38,542 bases of DNA from Caldilineaceae bacterium (GTDB taxonomy: Bacteria > Chloroflexota > Anaerolineae > Caldilineales > Caldilineaceae), in contig JACKBA010000050.1 of NCBI GenBank assembly GCA_020634815.1, forward strand, positions 1 to 38,542. Direction: 5' to 3'. Below are positions 22,807-34,909 of the stretch, one piece after another. The notes beneath the pieces were generated by a model, which worked only from the letters and a program-made list of their open reading frames with translations, made no database searches and was not told where the DNA came from. Within the stretch, counting starts at the first letter, position 1. Every line of letters begins with the position of its first letter. A program made the position numbers and the translations under genes.

Positions 22807-22926
22807 GGTTCCTCCTGGGAGATTCATAGGGTTGGGACAGATGCTTGACGGATGGCGCGCCCGGCTGCACTGCGGCGCACACCGCAGCAATCATGGGAGG
22901 AATCGGCCGAATTGTCAAGGAAGGGT

Positions 22927-24366
<1,440 letters not shown>

Positions 24367-24368
24367 AA

Positions 24369-25712
24369 TTAGCCGAAGAGGCGATCCAGTTCGTTCATAG
24401 CCTCGGGCAGGGCGAAGACGACGGTGCGATCGCCCGGCTGGATGAGCGTCGTGCCGCCTGGGATAAGCAACTCACCGTTGCGCAGCACCGCACCCACCAC
24501 GGCCGAGCGCGGGAACTTCACATCGCGCAGCGGGCGCTGGGTGATGCGCGATCCCTGGCGGGCGATGTATTCGATCATCTGCCCTTCCACCCCCGGCACG
24601 CCGGCGATTGCCGCTACCTGGCGATGCTGGATGAACTGCTGCACCGCGTTGACGGTGAGCATCTGCTTGCTGATGACCGCGTTGAGCCCGATGGTCGGCA
24701 GGATCGGCAGGTAGGCGACACGGTTGACCAGGGCAATCGGGCGCAGCACTTCGTACTGTCTGGCGAGCAGCGTGGCGATGATGTTGTTCTCGTCATCGCC
24801 CGTGACGGCGACGAAGGAATCCATGTTCTCCAGATCCTCGGCCTGCAGCAGCTCGATGTCGGTGCCGTCGCCGTGGATGACCAGCGCCTGGGGCAGGCAA
24901 TCGGCCAGCCGTTCGGCGCGTCCCAGGTCGTGCTCGATGATCTTGACGTAGGCCTTGCCCGCCATTTCCTCGGCCACAAAGCGCGCGATCATGCCGCCAC
25001 CGACAATCATGATGTTGTCCATGCGCGGCTTCTTGCGCTTACCGGCCAGGCCAAAGAGTTCCCGCGCATATTCGGGCGCGCAGATGGCAAACATGTGGTC
25101 GCCGGCGCGCAGACGGTCATCGCCCTTGGGAATGATGGTTTCGTGGTTGCGGTCGACGGCGACGATCTGCACCGGCGGGTAGTTGTGGCGCCGGCCAAGC
25201 TCGGCCAGCGGCACGTTGACCAGCGGCGAATCCGCCTCGAGAATCAGGCCGATCATCTCGATACGGCCATTCTCCAGATCGACCACGTGCGTGGCGCTCG
25301 ACTCCTGCAAGAGGCGAACGATGGCGTTGGCCGCCTCACGCTCCGGGTGAATGATGTGGTCGGCGCCAAGCTGGGCCGGCGTAAGCACGAAGCCCGGTTC
25401 GCTGAACTCGGCGTTGCGCACGCGTGCAATCGTCACCTCCACCCCGCTCGCCTTGGCCAGCCGGCAGGCCATGAGGTTGGCGTCGTCGTTGTCGGTCACG
25501 GCGGCCACGACATCGGCATCGGCCACGCCTGCCTGGCGCAGTACGCGGTAGCTGTCGCCCGAGCCTTCGATCGCCAGGCCGTCCAACTGCTCGGCGGCGC
25601 GGCGCACCTTGACCGGGTCGGCGTCGATTATCGTTATGTCGTGCTGGTCGCGCGAGAGGCGACGGCCCAGTTGGAAGCCGACATCGCCGGCGCCCACGAT
25701 CAGGATTCGCAT
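24369..25712 (-). CDS. trkA: TrkA-type cytoplasmic NAD-binding gating subunit
   Basis: This encodes 447 residues from the ATG at 25712 (GGAGG about nine bases upstream; a TTG two codons earlier is less likely). Two RCK units are present, the tandem arrangement usual for TrkA. Each has a Rossmann nucleotide motif, GAGDVGFQLGRRL at the start and VGGGMIARFVAEEM near residue 230, followed by a TrkA-C (RCK_C) domain. It sits at the cytoplasmic face of TrkH and couples NAD(H)/ATP binding to K+ flux. It follows typA by 40 bases and overlaps no other gene, and trkH copy 1 follows directly. Confidence 0.95.
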   Translation of the reverse strand: MRILIVGAGDVGFQLGRRLSRDQHDITIIDADPVKVRRAAEQLDGLAIEGSGDSYRVLRQAGVADADVVAAVTDNDDANLMACRLAKASGVEVTIARVRNAEFSEPGFVLTPAQLGADHIIHPEREAANAIVRLLQESSATHVVDLENGRIEMIGLILEADSPLVNVPLAELGRRHNYPPVQIVAVDRNHETIIPKGDDRLRAGDHMFAICAPEYARELFGLAGKRKKPRMDNIMIVGGGMIARFVAEEMAGKAYVKIIEHDLGRAERLADCLPQALVIHGDGTDIELLQAEDLENMDSFVAVTGDDENNIIATLLARQYEVLRPIALVNRVAYLPILPTIGLNAVISKQMLTVNAVQQFIQHRQVAAIAGVPGVEGQMIEYIARQGSRITQRPLRDVKFPRSAVVGAVLRNGELLIPGGTTLIQPGDRTVVFALPEAMNELDRLFG

Positions 25713-25752
25713 ACGCAATTGCCTCCGTTACGGGTGACCCGAGCTGCCACCG

Positions 25753-27618
<1,866 letters not shown>

Positions 27619-27639
27619 GTACTCATTACTCACTGGCAC

Positions 27640-27666
27640 AAAAAAGCCCGGCAGTCGATGCCGAGC
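27640..27666 (-). terminator. Terminator-like hairpin in the typA leader
   Basis: On the minus strand GCTCGGC (27666-27660), a 7-base loop and GCCGGGC (27652-27646) are followed by six T residues (27645-27640). The T tract with the next GTGC can also pair with GCACAAGAAA upstream of the stem (bases about 27682-27673), which would lengthen the hairpin to 17 pairs with one bulge. It lies either as the 3' end of the second trkH transcript or, given the promoter at 27697-27725, as an attenuator within the typA transcript. Confidence 0.65.
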
Positions 27667-27696
27667 ATCCGATTTCTTGTGCTTTCTCCTGCCCCC

Positions 27697-27725
27697 ATTG
27701 TACGTCGACTGCCCTCTCCAGGCAA
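27697..27725 (-). promoter_or_regulatory. Probable promoter of typA, upstream of its leader hairpin
   Basis: TTGCCT (27725-27720) and TACAAT (27702-27697) with a 17-base spacer on the minus strand, about 80 bases upstream of the ATG at 27618. Transcription from here runs through the hairpin at 27640-27666. Confidence 0.5.
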
Positions 27726-27775
27726 CTCATTCGCCCTGCCGAGTGCAAAATGGGGTCGCTGCCGGCCGCCGGCAG

Positions 27776-29218
27776 CTAGCGGCGCCAGTAGGCAGGGACG
27801 AAGAGAATGAGCACCGTGTAGAGTTCGAGGCGGCCCAGAAGCATGAAAAATGAGAGGATCCACTTGCCGATGGGCGGGAAGTGCGCGTAGTTGTCGATCG
27901 CACCGACCTCGCCAAGCCCCGGGCCAACGTTGCCCAGCGTGGCTGCGACCGCGCCAAACGAGGTCGCCACGTCATAGCCCATCGCCGCGATCAGCAGGGT
28001 ACCGCCGGCGAAGATGAGGATATAGAGCACGAAGAAGCCGAGCACGTTCATCACCACATCACGCGGGATGGTCTGCTGGCGGACGCGCACGGGGATGATC
28101 GCGTGCGGATGGAGCAGGCGGCTGAACTCTGCCAGCACGAACTTCAGCAGCAGATAGATGCGCAGCACCTTGATGCCACCACCCGTCGAGCCGGCCGATC
28201 CGCCCACAAACATGAGCAGGAAGAGCACCAGTTGAGACAACATGGGCCACTGCTCGTAGTCCGCCGTGATAAAGCCGGTCGTCGTCTGGATCGAGACGAC
28301 CTGGAAGACCGTATCGCGTATGGCCGGCTCGCCAAAGTTGCGCCAGACGCCGGTGTTGGCAACGTAGATGAGCGCCGACGCCAGGCCGATGATCGTCACA
28401 TAGACGAGGAACTCGCGGTCGTCGCGGTAGATTTTCCAGCCGCGGAAGGCAAAGCGGTAGTGCAGTGCGAAGTTGGCGCCCGCCAGGAACATGAAGATGA
28501 TGATCACCCACTGCACAAAGGGGCTGGGAAAGGCGGCAATGCTGGCGTTCTTGGTTGAAAACCCACCGGTCGCCATGGTGCCAAAGGTCTGGCAGAGCGC
28601 GTCGAAGAGGCTGAGCCCGCCGAGCATGAGCAGTGCGGTCTCGGCCACCGAAAGCAAGATGTAGACGGCCCACAGGATCTTCGCCGTCTGCGTCACGCGC
28701 GGCGTCAGCTTGTCGGCGACGGGGCCGGGCACCTCCGCCTTGAACAACTGCATGCCGCCGACGCCGAGGAATGGCAGGATCGCCAGCGAGAGCAGAATGA
28801 TCCCCATGCCGCCCAGCCAATGGGTGAAGCTGCGCCAAAAGAGGATGCCGGACGGGACAGCCTCGATGTCGGTAAGAATCGTGGCGCCTGTCGTCGTGAA
28901 GCCGGAAATCGTCTCGAAAAAGGCGTCGGTGTAGGAGGGCACGGCACCGGAAAAGACGAAGGGCAGTGCGCCGAAGGCCGATGCGAGGAGCCAACCGAAG
29001 GTCACGATGGCGAAGCCCTCGCGTACGCGCAGGTCGCGTACCAGGCTGGTGCTGCGCGCCATGATCAACCCGGACGCTGCGGTAATGCCGGCGGCCGCCA
29101 GCAACGCCGTGTGGTCGCTTGAGTCATTGCCGAGCGCAAACGGTAGCGGGATCAACATGGCACCGGCCAGGAATAGCAGGAGCCACCCCAGCAGGTGGAT
29201 GACGCCACGCAGGTCCAT
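27776..29218 (-). CDS. trkH: TrkH-type potassium uptake membrane subunit (copy 2)
   Basis: This encodes 480 residues from the ATG at 29218; upstream open frame to 29275 carries His/Arg-rich non-family sequence. The four filter segments are SGFTTTGAT, ATGGFSTKN, SIQTTTGFI and LGNVGPG. It shares most of its length and the AYWRR end with copy 1. Filter 3 differs (QTTTGFI against HTSTGFG), so the two copies may differ in affinity or ion preference, each able to use the single trkA here. It has its own sigma-70-like promoter at 29263-29291, and a hairpin lies downstream at 27640-27666. Confidence 0.95.
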   Translation of the reverse strand: MDLRGVIHLLGWLLLFLAGAMLIPLPFALGNDSSDHTALLAAAGITAASGLIMARSTSLVRDLRVREGFAIVTFGWLLASAFGALPFVFSGAVPSYTDAFFETISGFTTTGATILTDIEAVPSGILFWRSFTHWLGGMGIILLSLAILPFLGVGGMQLFKAEVPGPVADKLTPRVTQTAKILWAVYILLSVAETALLMLGGLSLFDALCQTFGTMATGGFSTKNASIAAFPSPFVQWVIIIFMFLAGANFALHYRFAFRGWKIYRDDREFLVYVTIIGLASALIYVANTGVWRNFGEPAIRDTVFQVVSIQTTTGFITADYEQWPMLSQLVLFLLMFVGGSAGSTGGGIKVLRIYLLLKFVLAEFSRLLHPHAIIPVRVRQQTIPRDVVMNVLGFFVLYILIFAGGTLLIAAMGYDVATSFGAVAATLGNVGPGLGEVGAIDNYAHFPPIGKWILSFFMLLGRLELYTVLILFVPAYWRR

Positions 29219-29262
29219 AGGAATCCGATCTGTGTGGTGGTGAGGTAATAATCGACGTCCAA

Positions 29263-29291
29263 AGTATAGCGGCATCGAGCGATTGCGCCAA
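29263..29291 (-). promoter_or_regulatory. Sigma-70-type promoter of trkH copy 2
   Basis: TTGGCG (29291-29286) and TATACT (29268-29263) with a 17-base spacer, about 45 bases upstream of the start at 29218. The hexamers match those of the lipoprotein promoter at 20653-20682. Confidence 0.6.
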
Positions 29292-29423
29292 TTCGTAGGC
29301 AGATCGTAGGCCCGCCGTCCGCCGGCCGTTCACCGGCAGCGGGTCAAAGCCGTTGCGCTGGCATTTTCCCGGCAGCGTGCCGGTTTGCGCCTTTCCGGCG
29401 CTCTCTGCTACCATGCGCGGCGT

Positions 29424-30881
29424 ATGAAAAATTGCACGAACGCTCGCGGATTCATAGTCCGTTTGCAGACCATTTCCCTACTGCTCCTTCTCGCCCTGTC
29501 CTTCACCACCGCACCCGTATCCGCCCAAGATGGCACCGCGACGACCACTCTGGGAGCGGAAGCCGCCCAGATCCTGGCGGATGTGAACCAGGCGCGTGTG
29601 GACAACGGACTGCCCGCCCTGGCGCTCAACCCGGCCCTGACGCTGGCTTCCCAGGCGCATGTCGACGACGTCATCGCCAACGGCAACTGGGGCCATTACG
29701 GCAGCGACGGCAGCAACGTGCAGCTACGCACGGCGCGCGCCGGCTTTGGCAGCAGTTGGGTGAGCGAAAACTGGGTGGCCGTCTCGACCACCGACCAGGC
29801 AATCGTCTGGTGGATGAACGACTGGATCCACCGTGTCAATATTCTTTCCGCCCACTGGGATGAGATCGGCGTCGGCGCCGGTCTTGCACCCAACGGCTAC
29901 TGGGTCTTCGTGACCGACTTCGGCAACAGCGACGGCAGCGCCCCCCAGTATGTCTCGGCGCCAAACGATCTCGCCACCAACGACAGCTTCGATGTCGAAA
30001 TCGTTCCACCTGGCGGGATGGATTACACCGTCGTGCCGGGCGACACACTGCTCGGCATCGCCATCCGCCACGGCCTCGACTGGCAGGATATTGCTGTTGC
30101 CAACAACCTGAGCGAAGATGACCTGTTGCAGATCGGCGAAACGCTGCGCCTGCCCTCGATTGGCGGCATCGGCGGGCCGTCCGGCGAGGAGGCGGTGGAA
30201 GCTGTCGCCGTTGCGGGCAAGCAACGCTACACCATCGTCGCCGGGGATACGCTTTCCACCATCGCGCAGCGCTATGGCGTGACCTGGCAGGAGATTGCCG
30301 CGGCCAACAGCATGGGCGAATATGACCTGCTGGATGTCGGCCAGGAGATCGCGCTGCCGGCCAGTCTGGACGAAGCGGCCGAAAGTGCTCCCGCCGAAGA
30401 GGCAGTTGCCAAGAGCAGCGGCGAGCCTGCGGCAGAGGAGACGATGCCGGCAAGCGACACAGAGGACAATGGTTTCACCAGCGACCGGCTGCGGGGGGAT
30501 CCGCACCCTGCCTCAAGTGAGGTGAGCGCGGAACGTGCGGAGTACAGCGTGCGCGCCGGCGACACCCTGCTTGGCATCGCGCTGCGCCTGAACGTTTCCG
30601 TCGACGACCTGCTTGACGCCAACGGCATCACCGAGAACGATTTCTTGCAGATCGGGCAGGTGCTGACGGTGCCGGGGAGCGATGGCGAGGAAGCTGTCGC
30701 GGCGCCGGTTGCGGGCGAGACGTCGGCAGAGGCCGCCTCGGCTGAGTACACCGTGCGCGCCGGGGACACCTTCTTTGGCATCGGCCTGCGGCTGGGCGTG
30801 GATTGGCAGGATATTGTGGCTGCCAACGGCCTGAGCGAACGGAGCATTCTCCAACCGGGCCAGACGCTCGTCATCCCCTGA
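29424..30881 (+). CDS. Secreted CAP (SCP)-domain protein with four LysM repeats
   Basis: This encodes 485 residues from the ATG at 29424 (MKNCTNARGF); the open frame upstream to 29385 is not needed. A Sec signal ends near APVSA (about residue 34). The CAP/SCP domain (about 46-170) contains ILADVNQARVDNGLPAL, HVDDVIANGNWGHYG, VSENWVA, WWMNDWIHRVNIL and GYWVFVTDFGN. Four LysM units follow at about 199-244, 267-312, 373-418 and 441-485, each starting YTV/YSV-x-AGDT or PGDT and ending in a proline motif such as LRLP or LVIP. LysM binds peptidoglycan or chitin-type GlcNAc polymers, so the protein is expected at the cell wall. The linker between LysM 2 and 3 is Glu/Ala/Ser-rich. The gene ends 12 bases before the convergent LysE-type gene. 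Confidence 0.9.
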   Translation: MKNCTNARGFIVRLQTISLLLLLALSFTTAPVSAQDGTATTTLGAEAAQILADVNQARVDNGLPALALNPALTLASQAHVDDVIANGNWGHYGSDGSNVQLRTARAGFGSSWVSENWVAVSTTDQAIVWWMNDWIHRVNILSAHWDEIGVGAGLAPNGYWVFVTDFGNSDGSAPQYVSAPNDLATNDSFDVEIVPPGGMDYTVVPGDTLLGIAIRHGLDWQDIAVANNLSEDDLLQIGETLRLPSIGGIGGPSGEEAVEAVAVAGKQRYTIVAGDTLSTIAQRYGVTWQEIAAANSMGEYDLLDVGQEIALPASLDEAAESAPAEEAVAKSSGEPAAEETMPASDTEDNGFTSDRLRGDPHPASSEVSAERAEYSVRAGDTLLGIALRLNVSVDDLLDANGITENDFLQIGQVLTVPGSDGEEAVAAPVAGETSAEAASAEYTVRAGDTFFGIGLRLGVDWQDIVAANGLSERSILQPGQTLVIP

Positions 30882-30893
30882 GTGCAGCGGCGC

Positions 30894-31568
30894 TCATCCT
30901 TCGGGCGGGGACGCCACCACGGGCTGCGTGACCGTTGCCCAGAGCACGGCAACGCCAAGCAGGGCCGCCGCGACGCCGGCAACCACGTTCACCGTGCGAA
31001 AGAACCCGGTAGACAGCGACCCAGGCTGCCGGGCGGCAAGCCAGGCGATCAACAGGCTCCACAAAGCGGCCCCGACAACGATTCCAACAAAGAAGAGCAC
31101 AAAATCCAGCAGCGACGGCGCGCTTGACAGCAGGAGCAACGTTGCTGCGCTGGCACCCAGCCAGAAGCCCAGCGCATAGGGATTCTTGAAACTGATCTGT
31201 GCCCCGGTCTGAAACGCCTCCTTGTCGGCGGGCAGGTCAGTGCGCGGAACGATCCCCTGGCGGGCGTCTTGCAGCGCCCCCCAGGCCAGCCGCAAAAAGA
31301 AGAAACTGCCGACGATACTCAGGATCACGCGCGCCGGGGCCAATTGTTGGGCCAGGAAGAAGAGCACGAGCGCGGCCGCCGCCCACATGGCATCGCCGGC
31401 CAGTGCGCCGCCGAAGACGGCCAATGCCTCGCCAAACCCGCTGCGGCCGGCGGCAGGCTTGCGTGCGGCCCGGGCGGCGCGACTCATGGCATTCGCCGTG
31501 GCGACGCTTTGTTGCGAATAGAAAATGAAGCCGACAAGGATGGCCAGAATCAACACCAGGACGTTCAT
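30894..31568 (-). CDS. LysE/RhtB-type amino acid exporter
   Basis: This encodes 224 residues from the ATG at 31568. Six membrane helices can be drawn. The early segment after the start (VLILAILVGFIFYSQQS) and the central motif SFKNPYALGFWLGAS, with the NP and FWL features, match the LysE superfamily. The upstream frame to 31784 is Arg/Gly-rich and not coding. It follows the second class V aminotransferase by 38 bases on the same strand, which suggests a joint role in handling an amino acid or its analogue, but the exported substrate is unknown. Confidence 0.78.
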   Translation of the reverse strand: MNVLVLILAILVGFIFYSQQSVATANAMSRAARAARKPAAGRSGFGEALAVFGGALAGDAMWAAAALVLFFLAQQLAPARVILSIVGSFFFLRLAWGALQDARQGIVPRTDLPADKEAFQTGAQISFKNPYALGFWLGASAATLLLLSSAPSLLDFVLFFVGIVVGAALWSLLIAWLAARQPGSLSTGFFRTVNVVAGVAAALLGVAVLWATVTQPVVASPPEG

Positions 31569-31606
31569 GCGCGGTTGGGTTCCCTCGATTATGACAGTGA
31601 GTGATG

Positions 31607-32701
31607 TTATGCCGGTGCGCCGGCGGCCAGCACCTGCGCCAGCACGTCCAGGCCGCGCTCGATCAGCGCCAGATCGGCCTGGCTGCCCATGTGGCCGATG
31701 CGGAAGACCTTGCCCGCCAGTTCGCCGTAATTCCCGCCGACTGCCATGCCATGCGCCCGCAGCGCCCCATCGAGCGTCGGCCACGTCCAGCCGTCGGGCA
31801 CGTAGGCGGCAGTGACGGTGGGCGAGTTGTACGCCTCCTGTGCCGGGTAGAGCCGAATGCCCATGCCTTCCAGCCTACGGCGGCAGCGTTCGGCCACACT
31901 GGCGTGACGGGCATAGGCTTGCTCGAGCCCTTCGTCCAGCAGCAGGTCGAGTGCCACGTCGAGCGCCGCCACGGCCGACCAGTTGTGCGTGTACGGCAGG
32001 TAGCGCCGGGCCGGCCCATCCTTCCATGGCGCCAACGCATCGTAGCCGGCGTACCCCACGTCGGCTACGGCACGCCAGGCCCGCTCGCTCACGCTGACCA
32101 TGGAGAGGTCAGGCGGCAAGCTCAGCACCTTCTGGCTGCCAAGCAGTCCCAGGTCGATGGCACAGCGGTCCACGTCGACGGGTGCGCCGCCGCCGCTAGC
32201 CACGAAATCGACGTAGAAGAGGGCATCGACCTCGCGGCTGATGCGGCCCAGTTCGTCGAGCGGATTGAGCGTGCCGCTGGGCGTCTCGCAGTGCACGGCG
32301 GTGATGAGCTTGGGCCGAAAGCGCAGCGCGGCCGCCCGCACGGCGTCGGGATCGACGATGGCGTCGAAGGGAAAGCCGACCGTCTCCACCTCCGCACCAA
32401 CCTGGCGCGCCATGTCGCCGATGCCGTAGCCGAACAAGCCCGTGCCCACGGCCAGCACGCGATCGCCCGGGCGAATCACGCTCTTGAGCGCGCCCCACAG
32501 TGCCAGCATCCCTTCGCCGGTCTGGATGGTGACGGCCGCGCTGGCGCCCAGGACGCGTTGCAGCTTGCTTTCACATGCGGCGTAGAGCGCAAAAAACTCC
32601 TCCTCCAGGTCGGCACTGGCGTAGTCGACCTGGTAGACGGCGCGCACGGCTTCAGGCACAGAAACGGGCCCGGGCACCAGCGGAATCTGGTAACTCAGCA
32701 T
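31607..32701 (-). CDS. Class V aminotransferase (second paralogue)
   Basis: This encodes 364 residues from the ATG at 32701 (AAGGGGAT about eight bases upstream). It has the class V plan: LVPGPVSVPEAV at the start, TGEGMLALW for the phosphate loop, HCETPSGTLNP, FYVDFVASGGG (PLP Asp), and Schiff-base K191 in LLGSQKVLSLPPD. A C-terminal RIGHMG is shared with the 19266-20417 enzyme (RIAHMG), so both belong to the alanine-glyoxylate aminotransferase branch. Elsewhere the two have diverged strongly. It probably forms a two-gene operon with the LysE-type exporter. Confidence 0.88.
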   Translation of the reverse strand: MLSYQIPLVPGPVSVPEAVRAVYQVDYASADLEEEFFALYAACESKLQRVLGASAAVTIQTGEGMLALWGALKSVIRPGDRVLAVGTGLFGYGIGDMARQVGAEVETVGFPFDAIVDPDAVRAAALRFRPKLITAVHCETPSGTLNPLDELGRISREVDALFYVDFVASGGGAPVDVDRCAIDLGLLGSQKVLSLPPDLSMVSVSERAWRAVADVGYAGYDALAPWKDGPARRYLPYTHNWSAVAALDVALDLLLDEGLEQAYARHASVAERCRRRLEGMGIRLYPAQEAYNSPTVTAAYVPDGWTWPTLDGALRAHGMAVGGNYGELAGKVFRIGHMGSQADLALIERGLDVLAQVLAAGAPA

Positions 32702-32821
32702 ATTGAAAATCCCCTTGATTCACGGTAACATGCGCTGTGGCACTGTAGGGTACACGATGCCGGCGCCGAGACCAAACAAGCCGCGGGCCGGCACAGCACA
32801 TGGGGACGCCGCATCCGAGTC

Positions 32822-34909
32822 ATGGAAACCAGCACGGCTCAACGCAAACGCTTTCTTTCCGGCCCGTTTGGCGCGGGCAAGACCACGGCTGCCATCGACC
32901 ATCTCCGGCACCTGCTGCGCCAGGAACGCGTGCGCGGCGACGACATTCTCGTGCTGGTGCCGCAGCGTACCCTCGCCACGCCCTACCACGAAGCGCTGCG
33001 CAGCGGCGACATGCCGGGCGGCGCCTCGGTACGCGTCACCACCTTCGCCAGCCTGGCCCAGCAGGCAGTCGAACTCTACTGGCCGCTCGTTGCGGGCCAG
33101 GCCGGTTTCAGCACGGCCGCGCAGGAGCCGACCTTCCTCACGCTGGAAACTAGCCAGTACCACATGGCGCCCCTCGTCGACGACGCGATCGGCCAGGGCG
33201 CGTTTGATGGCGTGCGCGTCGAGCGCAGCCGCATCATCAGCCAGGTGCTGGACAACCTCAACAAGGCGGCGCTGCAAGGCTTGACGATCGACGCGGCGTA
33301 TGCGCGGCTCGAGCTGGCCGTGCCGCTGGGCGAGCAACGCGCGGCGCGCCTCAACGCCCTGCGCGCGGCGCGGGCGATCAGCATCGCGTTTCGCCGCCAC
33401 TGCCTCGAACGCGCCATTCTCGATTTCAGCCTGCAAGTGACGCTCTTCAACGAACAGGTGCTCACCAACGAGTGGAGCCGCACGCACCTGTTGCGCACCC
33501 ATCGCCACCTGGTCTACGACAACGCCGAAGAGGACACGCTCAGCGCGCATCGGCTGGTCGAGCAGTGGCTGCCGGTGCTGGAGAGCGCGCTGATCATTGC
33601 CGACGACGACGGCGGCTATCGCACCTTTCTCGGCGCCGATCCGCAGGGCGTGGATACGCTGGCCAACGCCTGTCCGGTGCAGCAGCGGCTCGACAACTCG
33701 TTTGTCATGTCGCCCGCCATTGAACACCTGGATCACCGCATCGATTGGCTGTTGGAGGTGAACCGCACAGCGCCTGCCTCTGCCAGCGTCGCCGAGACCG
33801 GGCGAGCGCTCGTGGCACCGGATGAGTTGTTCCGCTTCTACCCGCAGATGGTCGAGTGGGCCGGCCGGCAAATCAACCACCTCGTGCGCGAGGAAGGAGT
33901 GGCGCCAGGCGAGATCGCGATCCTGGCACCCTTTGTAAGCGACGCGTTGCGCTTCAGCCTGCAGACGACGCTGGAGCGCTATGGCATTGCGCTGGCAACC
34001 CATCGCCCGAGCAGGCCATTAGAAGCCGAGCCGGCCGCACGCACCCTGCTGACGCTGGCACGCCTGGCACATCCGCTGTGGGGCATGGCCCCGGCGCCGG
34101 CCGATGTCACCCTGGCGTTGACCGTGGCGGTCGAGCGTCTCGATCCGGTGCGCGCCAGCCTGCTGTCGGCAATCGTCTATCCGCCGCGCCGCCGCACCAA
34201 CGAGTTGGGCACATTTGCCGCGGTGAACGAGGAGATGCGCGAGCGGATCAGCTACGCGGCCGGTGAAGCCTATGACCGCCTGCGCGAGTGGCTCTATACC
34301 TACCGAGCCGAGGCGCTGCCGCTGCCCCTCGATCAATTCTTTGCGCGGCTCTTTGGCGAGGTGCTCAGCCAGCCGGGATTTGGCTTTCACGAAGACTACG
34401 ATGCCGCGCGCGTTGCGTCCCAGTTGGTCGAGTCGGCGCGGAAATTTCGCTGGGCGCTGGAGGACGAGCCGGCTGGGTCGCCGGATAGCGGGCGCGTCGG
34501 CCGCACCTACGTCCATATGGCCGAATCCGGCGCGATCGGGGCACTCTACCTGCCTGGCTGGCAAGCGCCGGCGGATGCCGTCTTCCTGGCGCCGGCCTAT
34601 ACCTTCCTCCTGCGCAACCGGGCAGTCGACGTGCAGTTCTGGCTCGACATTGGGTCGACCGGGTGGTGGGAGCGCCTCTACCAGCCCCTCACGCATCCCT
34701 ATGTGCTGTCGGCTCGCTGGCCGTTGGATACTGCATGGACCGACCGCGACGAATACAACACGCGCCAGGAGACCATGCGCCGGCTGCTGCTCGGCCTGGT
34801 TCGGCGCACGCGCCAGCGCATCTACCTGGGTGCAAGCGACTACAGCGAAAGCGGATTTGAGCAGCGCGGCCCGCTCCTCACCATCGTCAATCGCCTGCTT
34901 TCACAGTGA
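32822..34909 (+). CDS. SF1 (UvrD/AddB-like) helicase-related P-loop protein with degraded motif II
   Basis: This encodes 695 residues. The N-terminus carries a Walker A SGPFGAGKTTAAIDHL (K20), then a motif Ia-like DDILVLVPQRTL. A motif II-like site LVYDNAEEDT lies at about residues 231-239 (canonical DExQ reads DNAE) and a motif III-like IIADDDGGYRTFLGADP near 258. The middle third is helical, and the C-terminal stretch YLGASDYSESGFEQRGPLLTIVNRLL resembles motif VI-region architecture. The catalytic Glu of motif II appears lost, as in AddB-type inactive helicase subunits, and no RecB-family nuclease motif is seen. ATP binding may persist. It is divergent from the aminotransferase gene and has no operon partner. 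Confidence 0.65.
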   Translation: METSTAQRKRFLSGPFGAGKTTAAIDHLRHLLRQERVRGDDILVLVPQRTLATPYHEALRSGDMPGGASVRVTTFASLAQQAVELYWPLVAGQAGFSTAAQEPTFLTLETSQYHMAPLVDDAIGQGAFDGVRVERSRIISQVLDNLNKAALQGLTIDAAYARLELAVPLGEQRAARLNALRAARAISIAFRRHCLERAILDFSLQVTLFNEQVLTNEWSRTHLLRTHRHLVYDNAEEDTLSAHRLVEQWLPVLESALIIADDDGGYRTFLGADPQGVDTLANACPVQQRLDNSFVMSPAIEHLDHRIDWLLEVNRTAPASASVAETGRALVAPDELFRFYPQMVEWAGRQINHLVREEGVAPGEIAILAPFVSDALRFSLQTTLERYGIALATHRPSRPLEAEPAARTLLTLARLAHPLWGMAPAPADVTLALTVAVERLDPVRASLLSAIVYPPRRRTNELGTFAAVNEEMRERISYAAGEAYDRLREWLYTYRAEALPLPLDQFFARLFGEVLSQPGFGFHEDYDAARVASQLVESARKFRWALEDEPAGSPDSGRVGRTYVHMAESGAIGALYLPGWQAPADAVFLAPAYTFLLRNRAVDVQFWLDIGSTGWWERLYQPLTHPYVLSARWPLDTAWTDRDEYNTRQETMRRLLLGLVRRTRQRIYLGASDYSESGFEQRGPLLTIVNRLLSQ

